NCBI GenBank assembly: GCA_022376465.1 | Contig: JACDTU010000009.1 | Span: 434,001-498,000 of the forward strand | Length of the DNA stretch: 64,000 nucleotides | Source of the DNA: Cubamyces lactineus | Taxonomy: Eukaryota; Basidiomycota; Agaricomycetes; Polyporales; Polyporaceae | Direction of reading: 5' to 3' | Part shown: positions 44,298 to 56,856 of the stretch, in pieces | How the letters are laid out: every line of letters starts with the position of its first letter | Numbering within the stretch: position 1 is the stretch's first letter | The notes under the pieces: model-generated | What the model saw: only the letters and a program-made list of their open reading frames with translations | The model's database searches: none | Told to the model about the DNA's origin: nothing | Translations under genes and position numbers: made by a program

Positions 44298-47200
44298 GAC
44301 AGCATCAGTTGAAATGACACGACTCCAGATGATGATGATCACACGCTCTCGTTGTAGTACTGTATCGAAAGGTTGACGCTAAAGCACCCTCACGCATATC
44401 ATGCTCGTCGTATCCTTGTTTTCAATCCCGCATACTCACTGTTTCTCAAGGCTCGCAGTATACAACACGCATATAGACACCTGTCCCTAGATAATGACGT
44501 CCCCCTAATGCAATTGATACCTTTGTTGTTCAGCCTTGTGCCTGTTTCAATTATATGACACGACGCTGAAGGCCCTGGGGGATGGTGAGCAAGCAAAGTT
44601 CAACAAGAGATACTCAGCGCGTCGTAAAGCTAGCAATAGCTGAGTCAATCGATGATACTGACTGTAGTTGCACGGTCCTGGCTTACGCCTCCCCTGCTCA
44701 ACTGTGTACCACACTGTGTGACTGATACTTGGTGAAACCCGCCAGGAAGAAACTGGAGGTTTACCTAGTGAATTTCAAGATATTTATGGTGAATAGTCAT
44801 CCATATAGAATATTTGGCGCTGGTGTATTTTCAGCCATTTACGCGGTACCTGAAGTCGCATTTTTCAACCTTATTTTGCTGTACTTCACCACCCTCGTTT
44901 GGCCGAGCAAAGCGATGACTACTCCCACTTTTTGTGTCGCTTTCACCCTTCTATTATGTAGTGAACATTTCCCAAATAGTCCTCCTAGTTCACTACTTTT
45001 AACATAAAGGCCCGCCCGTAGCGGCTGCATTATAGCACTAGGTATGTATACATGAATATATACAACATGGTCTTAGTACTACAGGAGGGGGCGAGAACAG
45101 AGCGAAGGCGCGTGAGGTCCCGCGCGCGGTCCGAGAAAGCAGCCCAATACACCAGTGAGTTGACCGACCACAGCCCGGCACATTACGCCGCACATAGCCC
45201 AATCCAACAGATGACGCGCGGCCGGATAGAGAACAAAGCATTCAGGGCTGTAGATTTAGACTCAGAGACTGACTGCTACAGTAACCAGGTGACCCGTAGT
45301 CGGCGCAGCGGCGATAAGACCAAGAGATGCCAGATCCAGCAAGACAAAGAGGATGAGTCAAGTAGCGAGCCCAGTTAATGTAGGCAAGATCAGAAACAGT
45401 TCGTTCAGAACAAACGAGACCGCTAGCAGGAGTGCAACAAAGAGACGAAGAGAAGCAGAGACCAGGACCAGGTGACATGGGCGTTCACAAGATGTTCCCC
45501 ACAAGACATACACGCCCAGCGTATCAGCCCATTGGACACATTCAACTGCTGACGTACACCCAGTGCCGGAGGACGGAGGTTGCATTCGCGAATCAATGCC
45601 AGTGGCCCAAGCAGCTCGAAATTCTGAAGCTTTAGCAACCGCAAACAGGAGTAAAGGGTTGCCGAATCAGGCCAAGTTCGAGGGAAGACGTCACCCTGAA
45701 GCAAGTAGCCTTTGGCAAGCAGAGAGACGAGAGCGAACCGGGGAACCCATGATGTTTAGCGAGTACAGACGGGTCTAGAGCACGAGCACTAGCAACGCCG
45801 AATAAGAGCGAGCAGGGCGACAGCAGCGAGAGGTGGCTTAAAGCGATTGCAATGCGTGCGGGGGTTCGGGTGACGCAACAACGTCGACGGCGCGGGCGTA
45901 GTCGACGAACAGAACGAAGACAAGTCCAACAGCGACAACCGTTGCTAGCCGCTAGCGAGATGTTATTTGACCGTGTTTGGTTTGAGGCTTAGAACGGTTG
46001 GGCGCTAGTTCGAATCGAAGCATTCGTACTTACTACTACTTAACATGGTGAACCCAGAGGACGTCATTATCACTACAATTTTCAACACCCCCAGTTAACC
46101 CCTACTTCAGCTAGTGATCGGCACAAATAACTAGATAAGGTCGTAGCGCCTACCACCTCTCAGGCCCACAGTGCCAGTTACAAGGTCCATGATCGAGATG
46201 ACCCTGTAATTCGTCACGCAGATTATTTATACACCAGCTGCAATTATGAGTATAGGTTAACCGTACACTATTACCGATATACCTACGGTTGCACCACCAA
46301 CTGTGAAGCTCTCAAGGCCTCCAACCTGACATCAGCCGATTCTCATGGAGCCCTTGATGACGCATACCCAGTGACCACGACACCAGCTGGGTCCTACCCA
46401 CCCCGCCGATGCGCAGCTGCGTCGTTGCACACATCCTGGCCCGAGAGTGCCGCAGGCGATGCGCCCGCTCTCAGGCTCTCAGAGGATATCGGATACGATC
46501 CGACCATCCGCCAGAGTGCGTTGACCGTTGTGAGCGTGGACGCGAACTTGCAGAGACGGGCGACTGATCACATCTGTCTACCGCATCTTCTCCCGATGGC
46601 GAGAGCCCGTATGCTGTCGGTGTCTCTACGCTGATTGTGGGTTGGATACGAGACTGTATCAGAGCCCCGAGCCACCGAACACCCGCCCGACGCGCTCGAC
46701 AGCCCAACAACGGGCGCTACGACTAGTGAGAGGGGATACACGGCCTTTGGCGGTGCTAGAGGGAGCTGGCTGAGTGCGGGTGCAAGTGGCCTTGCCAGAG
46801 GAGATTAAGAGTACGAAGCCGACGTTCAATTGACACTACCGCTGTCAGTGTCGTCTCGGCGGTACCGGGGGCGTGTGGACAAAGCGGAGTCGGACATTAG
46901 CTTGAACCCCTAGAGTCGACACTAGGCGGGAAGACGCCACGAGGCTACTGAGCTCCATAGGCGACTCGGAACCTCATCGGCAGGACATCCATTGCATAGT
47001 GGAATCTCTGCGGGGCGTGCCTTCGCGCCAAAATCCAGAAGGATAGGCGCGGGAACCAGGCACCGATGTGACTGGAGCCTGGAAGCGCAAGATGGCGGTG
47101 CGGGCGAAGAGCTCCTATAATTCGGCTGCCCGAGTGGTAGCCGCTCGCTAGGCCGCTTCGCTGCCACGGTGGACAGCCCGTCGTCGTTCATTCGTGCAGA

Positions 47201-49288
47201 TAGGATGGCGGCTCGGGGACCCTGGTACGCAGAGTCGGACAGGCTGTGACACTGCAGAGTGAGTGGTTGTGGGTTGAATATGCTGATCGTCGTCGCTGAG
47301 CGCTGCTAGTGACACCCAGATGCTGATCTCGAGCTCTCTGTGCACCGTGTGTCCACAGAGCGCGGGCACAGAGGCGGAGGCAGGCACCGTGCCGCTGCGA
47401 TTGCCGGGGCCCGGCGTGCGAGCAGTGGGCTGCTAGTGGCCCAATGGGGAAGATGTCTTCAATGTGTTCAGTACTAGACTCAACGCAGCAGGAGTGGCTG
47501 GCGCGGAACGGTCTCGGGACGCAATGACGTACCCGAGCGGTCTTCGTGAAGATTCCTCGGAGAGAAGGCGTACTACGTCCGTGATTAGCTCCGCTGGGCG
47601 GCCTGCGAAGGCGGCGAGAGAATGGTCCTGCGCCTTCTGACGCGCGCGCACTAGAAGAGCGCAGGGCTATTCAACGCGAGAACGGGTGCGGTTTGCGGCT
47701 GCGGACGAAAGGAGGGTGGCGGAGGTCGACGTGTGCGTGTCGCCCGACTAGTGTCCATCCCCATAGCGCGCCTGGGGCCGCCTGGCGTAAGTGGGAACGA
47801 AGTAGGGTTTGCACGGCGGTGCATCATGCCAGGTTGGTCATGCCGCGGTCACGCCTGGACGTGGTGATGGATGCATCATCAGCTAGACGCAGTCGCGCTA
47901 TCTATCACGTTAGTATCATTCTGCGCACGATGGATGTGGGCTCACGTCGGATGGGCTTATCAATACCGCGCTGTGAGAGAGAGAGCAGCTGGTCAGGCTC
48001 ATAACCGCCGACATGGTACATACCCTGACGTTCGTGGCTATAAGGGCCGCACGGTGTCTCGTACGACATGAGTGTGTGCGCAGTCGAGAACGATGTCATC
48101 GTCCGGCCTGCATGGCTGCACTGTGCTTAGACCCCGAGGGTGAGAAGTACGCAATGGGCGGGTCAAGGTCGTAAGCTGATCTGCCTCATATGGGAGTGTG
48201 ACTTCATGGATGTGGTAAGTTGCATACAGATGATCAAAGAAGGTGTAAGGCTTACTTGCCCCTGAGCGGCGTCCCGTTCGGTGGGAGGCACTGGCCACAC
48301 CGGTGCACAGAGGGTTTCGGTCGACATCATGCATCACCGCGAAAATGCTGGGGAGATTGAGTTCGAAAAAGCAGGAGCTGTTGATGCACTGAGGCGTCTC
48401 TTCGCTAGAAGCCGCCGGTTGAAGATTATCAGAAGAGGGAGGTTCGTGTGGGACTGTCCTTCCGTGGCTTTGATGCGAACGCGAGGATCGCACTGGACGG
48501 GAGAGACTGTGGCTCAGTTCTCGACGTCTGAATTGCTGGCCTGTAGGGTGGCCAGCCATGTGGACAATTAACGAGCGGAGGCGTCGATGAATGACTGCTG
48601 ATCGACGTGCCACATTAACGACGTCCATTGTCCACAAAGTCGACCATCCGACGCCATGCACACGCACGCAAGACAGGCTTCAGAACGTCTAACATATTCG
48701 TTTAGGGTTGCGGTTGAAGCTCAAGGTTGTCTTGGAGGACGCAAAGCGAGTTTGATGGAAAAAGGGATTGATGGACGTGCACCGGCGCCTGGCAGACAAG
48801 GTCCGGGGTTGGGAGCGGAAGTTTCCAAATCCAGGACCGCGAGGGCCGAGCCTAGGCCGCCAGGGCCCGGGCGGCCGGAGGGATGTATTTGCCCACCTGT
48901 ATTTTGCCATATTTGTACACGACGTAGGTGTCGCGCCGCGCGGGAAGACGGGGTCGAGAGAGGTTTAATGGACGTGGTTCGGACGGAGAACGAGGCTGCG
49001 AGGGACAATGAGCATGCATTGGGGGCTCAGACGGGCAGCAGAGGGCAGCAGACTGGAACGGGGGGAGAGAGTAATATACGGAGGGCGGGGGCGGCTGGAT
49101 CTGTTGCCAACTGAGATTGGAACTGTAACCAGAAACTGCACAACACGCCGCGGGCGCAGACGTGCCCTCGCTCTCGCTGCCTCTCGACCGCCCCCGCCCA
49201 CCAACGACCGCCAGGACCTCGTCCGCTCCCCCCGCTCGTTTCTTATCCCTTTTTTCTTTTCTCCGACGCACTCGCGCGCGCGACCTGT
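44298..49288. other. Gene-poor 5-kb stretch
   Basis: No frame here shows a domain I recognise or convincing splice logic. 44.6-46.4 kb looks more AT-rich than the surrounding genes, with stops in all frames and only short readings; on the minus strand it contains a hydrophobic run (LFVALLLAVSFVLNELFLIL) that may be chance. 46.4-48.65 kb is GC-rich with overlapping frames on both strands, the longest a 209-codon minus frame at 48038-48667 of low-complexity look. A GC-rich interrupted palindrome (arms GGCCGCC/GGCGGCC) lies at 48855-48876. The last few hundred bases should be the promoter and leader of the RING/vWA gene. No terminal repeats, transposase or reverse transcriptase motifs were found by eye. 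Confidence 0.5.
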
Positions 49289-52200
49289 ATGAAGTCGGAA
49301 TTCTCGACAAGCTGGATTCCGATTCAGAAGAACTCGAATAGCACGCCCGTCAGACATCAGACTGAACTTCATCAGTCCAACTCCCATCACCTTTCTCCTC
49401 CCTCCTCTCCCCTCCTCACCCCCCGCACTGCCGCCCCAGGCAACAGAGCAAACTCCTTCGCTGCCTCCTTTCGTTCCGTCTTCCAACGACAACCGCACCG
49501 TGTGGCCTCGGCGTCATCTCTACGCTCCGCCTACTCTGCCAACTCGTCCACCAAGCCGTCCTCGTTCACCCCCTCCGACAGCACCTCTCTCCACCCCTAC
49601 GCCGCCATGGTCGCCGCACCGCTCCCTGTAGTTTCTAGCCACGATGCCTCGGATGAGGAAGAGGAGTGCCCTGTCTGTCTCGAGCCCTTGAGCTCCAGCT
49701 TCAGGCTCCCCGGAGAGAAACCTCATATCGTCCCCGAATGCGGACATGCCCTTCACGAGGTGAGTACACGCCCCGCTCCGTTATCCAATAGCTTTGCCTT
49801 GCCGCCACACCTCCTGCTCGCACCCTTCTCCCCATCTCGGACGCGATCGTCCCTCGGGGCCGCTGTGTGCTGGATGGGCTACGTTGTATTTGGCAGCACC
49901 GCACTATTTCCCACGTATGGCTGCTTCTCCTCCCCCCGTCCCTGGCATCTCGCATGCTGTGCTGCGTATGTGGTCTCTGGCATGCTCCCCGCGTCCTCCT
50001 GCATCGCATGCACGATGTCGGAATGCTGCGCTGCCCGAGCTCGTCGTACGAGGACGCTAGCATTCCAATGTTCGACGCGAGCACCCACGCTCAACGATCG
50101 TATACCATATTTGGTATGATCGGTCGGACGATATATAACTGCGTGCACTAGACGCTACGCGCGACATCAAATCGCATACGGGACATATACAGACAGACAT
50201 CGGGTGGCCTCTGAAACGCAGCCACACTCGAGCCCAGACACGACAATTCCGCGCTACGATATCGAAAGCGTTGTCTCCCGCAGTCAATTCACGGAAGCTC
50301 TAACACTATCTTGTACAACAGGCATGCTTCACCGCAGTATACGGTCCGCCACCTGGGCCCTCGCGAGCCGGTGGTGTTATTCGCAAGTCAAATCTCGGCG
50401 TCTGCGGTGTGTGCAGGCGACCGATGAAAGTGGGTGACGGCGACGGCGGGAAATCGAACAGTCAGTGCTTCTCATTCGAGCCCCATGCGGTACAGACGTC
50501 CTGACGATCCGCAGAACTCGCTGCCCTGACGGGCATGGGCGACCCGAACGGGCCCTCTCTCTTCCCCGGACGCGATACGCCATCGTCCATGCGGTCTTTC
50601 AACGGCCGCGCCAACCCTCCTCAGAAACCGTTTGACCCGACAGAGGACGACCCTGTCGAGCACAAGAGCGTCATGACGCAGGACCAGGCGCACTACGTCG
50701 TAGCGCCTTCGATCCACGTCCAATCTGAATTCGCATCTATTACGCGGACGAACGAGCCTAGCCAACCACTGACGTGCCTCGTTGTCGTCGAGCTGCCCGG
50801 AAAACGCACAAACACGCACGTACCGGGAGCGGTAATGCCTGCCCCGGACACATACACACCGACCCCACCACCTCCAGTCGCGAACACGTCGAGCGTGTAC
50901 CGGGATGGGAGCAGCCATTCTGTACACTCAGGCTCACGCGGCGCAGATTACGCGATTTCGCCACAGTCAGGACACATTCCATCTGACCAGCAGTCGCACT
51001 CTGGACGCTCGCACACGCTCTCGCCCTCGACATCGCGGGATCCGCTGATGTCGTCGCCCGTGGACCGCGAAATCATCCACGAGCAAGACGAGGACTCGCC
51101 CTTTGCGGCGATCACAGAAGACCTGCGGAACCGCATCATCGACTGGAAAGGCCATCCGCTCAGCGGACTGGGCGCTCTGCAGATGTATGACCTGCTGTCG
51201 GTGCGACGAGACAATCTCGTTCGAGAGTTCTTCGTGTATCTCTTCAAGGAGGCGATCATCTGCGTAGTGGAAGAGAAGAAGCGCAGTCTCGGTCGGCTCC
51301 TGTCTTCTGCCAGTGCTGCCTCTGCTTTCGGCGACGGCTCGGGATCTGGGTCTATCAACGGTAATTCCCAGAGGGGTGTGCTCCGTCTGAAGGGTAGGAT
51401 CTACATCCGGCACATTCGCCAGGTGACGGACACCTCTGTGGCTGGGGAACTGAGCTTGACCATCGACATGGAGGACGAACGGCTGGACTCGTTCATCCTG
51501 ATCTTCAAGGACCGGTCGTCGCTGGAGACTTGGAAATCGCACATCCAGGCGCTTGTCGCAGACAATCAGCGGCGGCAAGCGCAGCTGGCGGAAGCTGCAC
51601 AGCAGCAACAGCACCCGCACCATGGTTCTCACCCCCACCAGCCCGAGTATGTGCGCTCACCCGACCTGGAGGAGTTCGGGACGAGCCAGCGGTCGATGCG
51701 CATGCTCAGCGGGAGCACAACGGGCACCACGGTCAGTACCGCCGATAGCTTGTTGAATGAGTCGTCGCGCTCGACCGTGTCTTCTAACACGTCGTACGGC
51801 TCCGCGTCGCTCGGACCGCGTGCGGGCCTCCACCAGAAACTGACCACGCTCGACGAGGACGACGAACTGAGCCGGTACGGGTCGCCCGCGCCGCTGGTGG
51901 CGCCACACATGTCCGCGGGCCCATCCAACTCGCTGCAGCCGCTCCCGCACGCGGCACTCGACCTGATCCTCGTCGTGTCTGTGCCCGGGCCAAACGCGAC
52001 GCCGAGCACGGCGGCGCTCAAGGTGCGCGTGATCCGGAACTCGCTGGACTTCATCCTGGCGTCGCTCGCGCCCAAGGACCGCCTCAGTCTGGTCACGTTC
52101 GAGGTCGGCGTGGGCGGCCGGGTGCGCCGGACGCCGTTCTTGAGCGTCGGGAAGGCGCAGAGCCGGGCGCGGCTGAGCCGGTTCATCGAGGACATCGGCC

Positions 52201-53630
52201 GGCGGGAGGAGTTCGATGACGAGTTCCTGGTCCGGGGATCGCAGGAGGACAAGACAGACGTCGTCACAGCTGTCAACAACGGTACGTGCCCCGATGGCGT
52301 TTCCTGGGAGCGGTGACTGACAGGTGTGACGGTGTGCGTACAGGCCTTGACGTCGTGCTCCAGCGCAAGCAGAGAAACCCCGTGACGGGCTTCGTCCTTG
52401 TCAGCGATGCGTCCGACACGACACGCCGCGCGCAGATGGACCTCGTCCTCGCCCGTGCCGAGGCGGCCAACGTCCCCATCCACTCCTTTGGCTACGGCCG
52501 CTCGCACGACCCCGCCTCGCTCTGGCTCATGTCCAACCACACCAGCGGCACGTACACGTTCGTCAAGGATTGGTACGACCTCCGGGACTGCCTCGCCGGC
52601 TGCATCGGTGGCATGCTGTCCATCGCGCTCATGAACATGAAGCTCCACCTCAAGATCGTCGACGGCAACCGCTTCCGCATTCGCAAGATCTCCGGCGGCC
52701 CGCTCGCCATCCTCTCGTCCGATGGGCGGGACGTGGACGTCGAGGTCGGTGAGCTGCGCTATGGAGAGCGCAAGGAGATGCTCGTCGAGCTCGAGCTCGA
52801 CAACAGCGACGTCCTCCAGAGTCCGCTCGCGTCACCGCAACAGGCGCAGGCGCCTCGTGCGCTGAGCGCGACGGACGCCTTCAACCAGCGAATGGGCCTC
52901 GATGCCCTCTCCATTGGGGACTACGCGGATCTCGCGGAGGGTATGATGGACAGGATGATCGATGAGGTGCCCGTCTTCGAAGTCGACGGCTCGTTCTTCG
53001 ATCCCAACGCCGTGAAGCACGTCTCACGCCTCGCACACCCCGTCCTCCTCACCGTCACCCTCCTGCCCAACACGGGCAGCCGGCCACGCACGCCTGCGTC
53101 CAACAGCTCGGATCCCGTCATTGTGCGCCGGCGAATGGAGCTTCTCGCATCGGACATGATCACGCGCATGCTCGTCCTCGTCTCGAGGCGAAACATCCCG
53201 CAGGCGCAGAAGCTCATGAGCGAGACGCGCCGGATCCTCCACACGGTGCTGCAGAACATCTCGCAGACGCTCCCACCCCCGAACCGGGACGGCACGACGA
53301 CGACGCGGAACCGGAAGGAGATCCTCACGCTGTCCGCGGTGCGCGCCATTCAGGCGATCATGCAGGACATGCAGATTCTCGCGGAGGCGCTGGAAGAGCA
53401 GGCGGATACGTTTGCCCTAGACCAGCGGAACTTCGGTGCGCAGCAGGTATGTCTGAAGCCGCTCTATTGACGTCGGAATGTATGTATACTGATCGCGGGT
53501 TCTTCAGGCGAAGGTGCTCCGCGATCAAAAGAGCTGGAGCGGCAGAAGCGCCATCGAACGTCTTTTCTGGACCATCGATAGCTCCATCGAGCTCGTCTCA
53601 CGAAGTACTGACTGGGTCGCGCGCGAGTAA
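49289..53630 (+). CDS. RING, PH-like and vWA-like protein with Ste5/Far1 architecture (putative MAPK-pathway scaffold)
   Basis: Five exons (49289-49759, 50322-50460, 50515-52281, 52344-53446, 53508-53630) give up to 1200 residues. A Ser/Pro-rich N-terminus precedes a RING-type finger from C127 (ECPVCLEPLSSSF, PECGHALHEACFTAVYG, LGVCGVCRRPM). A disordered stretch leads to a PH-like domain at about 414-550 (LSGLGALQMYDLLSVRRD, EFFVYLFKEAIICVVEEKK, DSFILIFKDRSSLETWKSHI). A vWA-like fold follows at about 685-890 (LDLILVVSVPG, SFGYGRSHDPASLWLMSNHT). Its first strand lacks the DxSxS metal-binding motif. The C-terminus is helical and ends TDWVARE. RING-PH-vWA is the plan of the yeast pheromone scaffolds Ste5 and Far1; a scaffold role is inferred from this order. 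The start could instead be the ATG at 49607. Intron 1 is 562 nt, unusually long. Confidence 0.85.
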
Positions 53631-55139
53631 ATCGCGTCCGACGCCGACCCCTTCTAATGTTCTGCTTTCTCATGCCCCTCGTCGTATTCTCTCCCACGCT
53701 GTGTTCTCTTGTTCGCCCTTTTCCCCTACCTGCGTCACCCCTCGGCTCCTGTGATCCCCCCGGCCCGTCCCAACGCCCCATACCGCCTGTCTCCATATCC
53801 GCTTCCGTCGACGTCTGCGAGCCACCATCTATAATGTCTCTATATTGTCATTGTCATCCCGCTCGCGCCCATTACCTTCCCTATTCTTTATCCGCTCCGC
53901 CCCCCACGAACGAACTCACTCACCATCTATCCTCCTACCCCATATTGGCTGTGTGTCCGCGCTTTCTGCTATTCCTTTTTTGTTTGTTTGTTTCTTCTCG
54001 ACCAGTGTCGCCCATCCCGCCTCTCCTTTTGTCGTGATCTTTCCCGGTTCGGTCCGTCTATCCATCAGTCTCTATCTCTCTCTCTGTCCTCCGGTACTCG
54101 TATACCCACCTCCCGCGCCCCGAGGCTATCCAGCTGGGCCGGGATAATATCCCTTGATAGCGCGACGCGTCGACGCAGGGACACCAGGAAGGCGTGTGCT
54201 CCTCGCTCGCTCGCCCCTCCGTGGAGTCGTCGTCGTTGTCGTTGTCGCCGCCATCGTCGTTCTGCTGCGTCTTGCGTCTGCGTCTGCGTTCGGTCGGTGT
54301 ATTCCCGCGTGTGTAACGTTATTGGTAGATAGAACCATATGCACATATGCTACTTATGACGGCCCCGTATATCATCTTTTTCTGTCTTTTCGTCGGGATT
54401 CGGGCTCGGACTCGGAGTAGCGCACGGTGTCATCTGGCGGTGCGGTGCGAGGAACGCCACTCGTGTCATCGTGGATTGCTGTGGGTGGCGGTGTGCCATG
54501 CGTGGGGAGAGGCGTGCTTCAAGTTGGCATGTGCTTCGCTTTAGAAAGATCTGCGATTTGAAGGGCTTCAAGTTTCATAGCTTCATAGCTTCTGGGGGTG
54601 AGGCGATGATCCCTCATGGCGCACACGTTGACGCCATAGGTTCGAAGTCACGGCACTGGGCAAACGACTCGAGACAGTTCATCTGTTGTGCACCCTGCAG
54701 CTGTCACGTATCTCTTCACGTCGTGTAGTGTCCTTGAATATGTGGCGTGTGCCCACAGAGGGAGTCACCTCGCTCGAGCCCAGCAGGTACTACTAGCCAC
54801 ACCGCTCTTTGGTGTTAGACCTCATTGGAACGTGGCGACCATGCTCCCCAGTCTCCTTGGAACCCTAAGTTATACGTGCAGGGGCATCTGCGTACTGCGC
54901 AAGTGCCGTATTCCTCAACCGTTCATGATAAGACTTGAATAGAGCACAGGGTGTGCCATTGGTATTACAAGCTGTTGAGACGTACAAATAAGGGGTAGGA
55001 GGTTAAGTCAAGGAGTTCGCTTCGAGTTCACAAAGCCGGGATACAACACAGGTCGACAAGTTACAAATCAATTACAGAGCATCCGATTTCGAGAGTGGGG
55101 CAGCCAATGTTTGAGAGATGAGAGAAAAGTAGAGATTAA
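53631..55139. other. Convergent intergenic region, 3' flank of the scaffold gene
   Basis: 1.5 kb between two stops. The first 600 bases are pyrimidine-rich with short CT, TTTG and GTC/GTT-type simple repeats, consistent with 3' UTR and termination sequence. Plus-strand frames of 60-126 codons there are low-complexity by-products. Nothing supported as a gene. Confidence 0.5.
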
Positions 55140-56856
55140 TCATGAGGCCCAAGTCGGTCCCAGAGCACCCGACAATGTAGAGTAGGAGCTGATGAACTGA
55201 GAAGCGCTACCAGAATCCCCGTTGTGAACCTTTGCCTGCTGCGGCGCACACCCAGGGACGATCGGACGCTGTTGCAGCGCGCCGAGCTGCTCGACTCCTG
55301 GCCGAGGACGACTGTAGTCGAGGTCCTGTACGCCACGCGGGTACGGAGCCTGGAGTTGGTGGGTTGCGGCAGAAGTGACGACGTTGTTGTCGGTAGGCAA
55401 GTCCGCGCCAGATACGTCCTCATCCCCAGCCTCCTCTTGGAGCGCCGTGAACAGAGTCAGCACCGTAGACTCGTCACCGTAAGCGGACGAAGTACTTGGA
55501 GTAGCCGTCGTCGCCTGGACCGCCGTGTCGATTTCGTGCCTTGCCGCCACCTCCCCAAAGCCGCCACCAAAGCCTAGCATCAGGTCGCCATGTGGAGTCG
55601 CTGGGGAGGACATCGCGGGCGAGGTTGTAGAACTAGTATAGCATGGACTATCAGCAGGGGAATACCGGTCGTCGGGCCCGTACTGCCACTTTGGAAGGCG
55701 GTGGAAGGAGTCCTCCGAGGGTGATGTAGTGGCCGGCTCGAGAGAGACGTTTACTTGGAGAGGCGTGTCTGCAGTGCAGGGCGAGAGTGAAGCCCATGAC
55801 GGCGTCCGCGCATCGTCATCCGCATCGTATTCGGGATATAAGGCGACACCTTCCGGCAGACTTGGAGCACACGTCTGCGTTGCATAGACAGAAGCATCTG
55901 ACGTTGTGTAGACTGACTTGGGTGGGCCATAGAATCCCTGGCTTGACAGACACTGGGGGCCGCGGCATGCAGAGTGAGGAGGGCCTTGCCAGGCGTCTTG
56001 CGAGAGGCTGAGGAATGGGGCGTTGTCCTCAAGCGGACCATGGCGTCTACCAAGGGCCGAGTCTAGCGGGCGAGACTGGCGGTTGATAGGGTCGTTGTTG
56101 TGTCTGTGACGAGCACGTTCCTGTCGAGCGACGAGCGGAGAGTGCGCGGGCGCTGAAATCGATACGGGCTCTGGCGAGGTCTGGGGGCCGGACACCAGTG
56201 GAATGGGCAAGCGAGCGAGCGGTCGTCCGTCATTGTAGGATGTAGTGAAGGAGGGGCGAGTTACAGACGATAGCGATGGTATCGCGCGCCGTGGCAAGGC
56301 GAGAGGGAAGAGAAGCCTGGCTTGTTCAAGGAGCCGTACATCGCTTGGAGCAAGATCGTCCGCGAGGGCCCCAAGGAGACGCTGGCTTGTTGAGAGAACA
56401 TCTCGTCGGATGGGGCGGCATTGATGGCCAGGAAGAGTGGGCTTAGAAAGGGATATGAGACCAGCGTTCGTATAGATCATGAGACGGCAGGAAGCAGGGA
56501 GAATATAAACTCACTGGGCGATGATCGACTGGACTGTGATCGGTCGGAAGGGCGTCTGGCACGGGTGACAGGGTAGGGCTTGGAGTAGAGGCAGCTTCAG
56601 AGGTCAAACGAGTCTCTTGTTGATGAACCCTTGAACAAGGTGCCGCCGGTGCGGTCTCAACGAGGGTAGGTGTGCGAGGCTCGTGCGGGTGGCTAAAACT
56701 CTTGGCAGTTGAACTTTGCTGCGATTGTGCTGAGTCGTCCTTAGGAGGCGCAGCAGGAGGTGCCCGCCCACCCGTGCGTGGCTTCGCCGTAGTCTTCTTG
56801 TGCTTCGCAGGTCGTTTCACCTGGGCCTTCGGGATGGGAGGCAAATTGATCTGCAT
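55140..56856 (-). CDS. Hypothetical Ser/Pro-rich protein, 547 residues
   Basis: I do not recognise the family. Two exons (56515-56856 and 55140-56441) joined by GTGAGT...CTAAG keep one frame (...DHRP|PTLPGHQ...). The N-terminus is basic (MQINLPPIPKAQVKRPAKHK), which could be a nuclear-targeting signal. After the junction a short segment looks ordered and helical (DVLSTSQRLLGALADDLAPS, DVRLLEQARLLFPLALP). The rest is disordered, rich in Ser, Pro, Thr, Tyr and Gln with acidic stretches (EYDADDDARTPSW), a composition common in fungal transcription regulators. No zinc finger, homeodomain or catalytic motif is visible. A GTAAGT...CAG pair at 56867-56943 upstream looks like a 5' UTR intron, and a TATATA sits near 57083-57090 on this strand's promoter side. 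Regulator function is a guess. Confidence 0.68.

Noticed and set aside
44729..45007. 92-codon plus-strand frame with hydrophobic stretches
   Set aside because: Starts without ATG and lies in AT-richer sequence; hydrophobic residues follow from base composition.
48038..48667. 209-codon minus-strand frame
   Set aside because: Ser/Arg/His-rich, no recognisable domain, no intron logic, and a plus-strand frame of similar quality overlaps it.
53657..54420. Plus-strand frames of 88-126 codons after the scaffold gene
   Set aside because: Pyrimidine-rich and simple-repeat sequence gives Ser/Pro/Leu-rich readings; best explained as 3' UTR.
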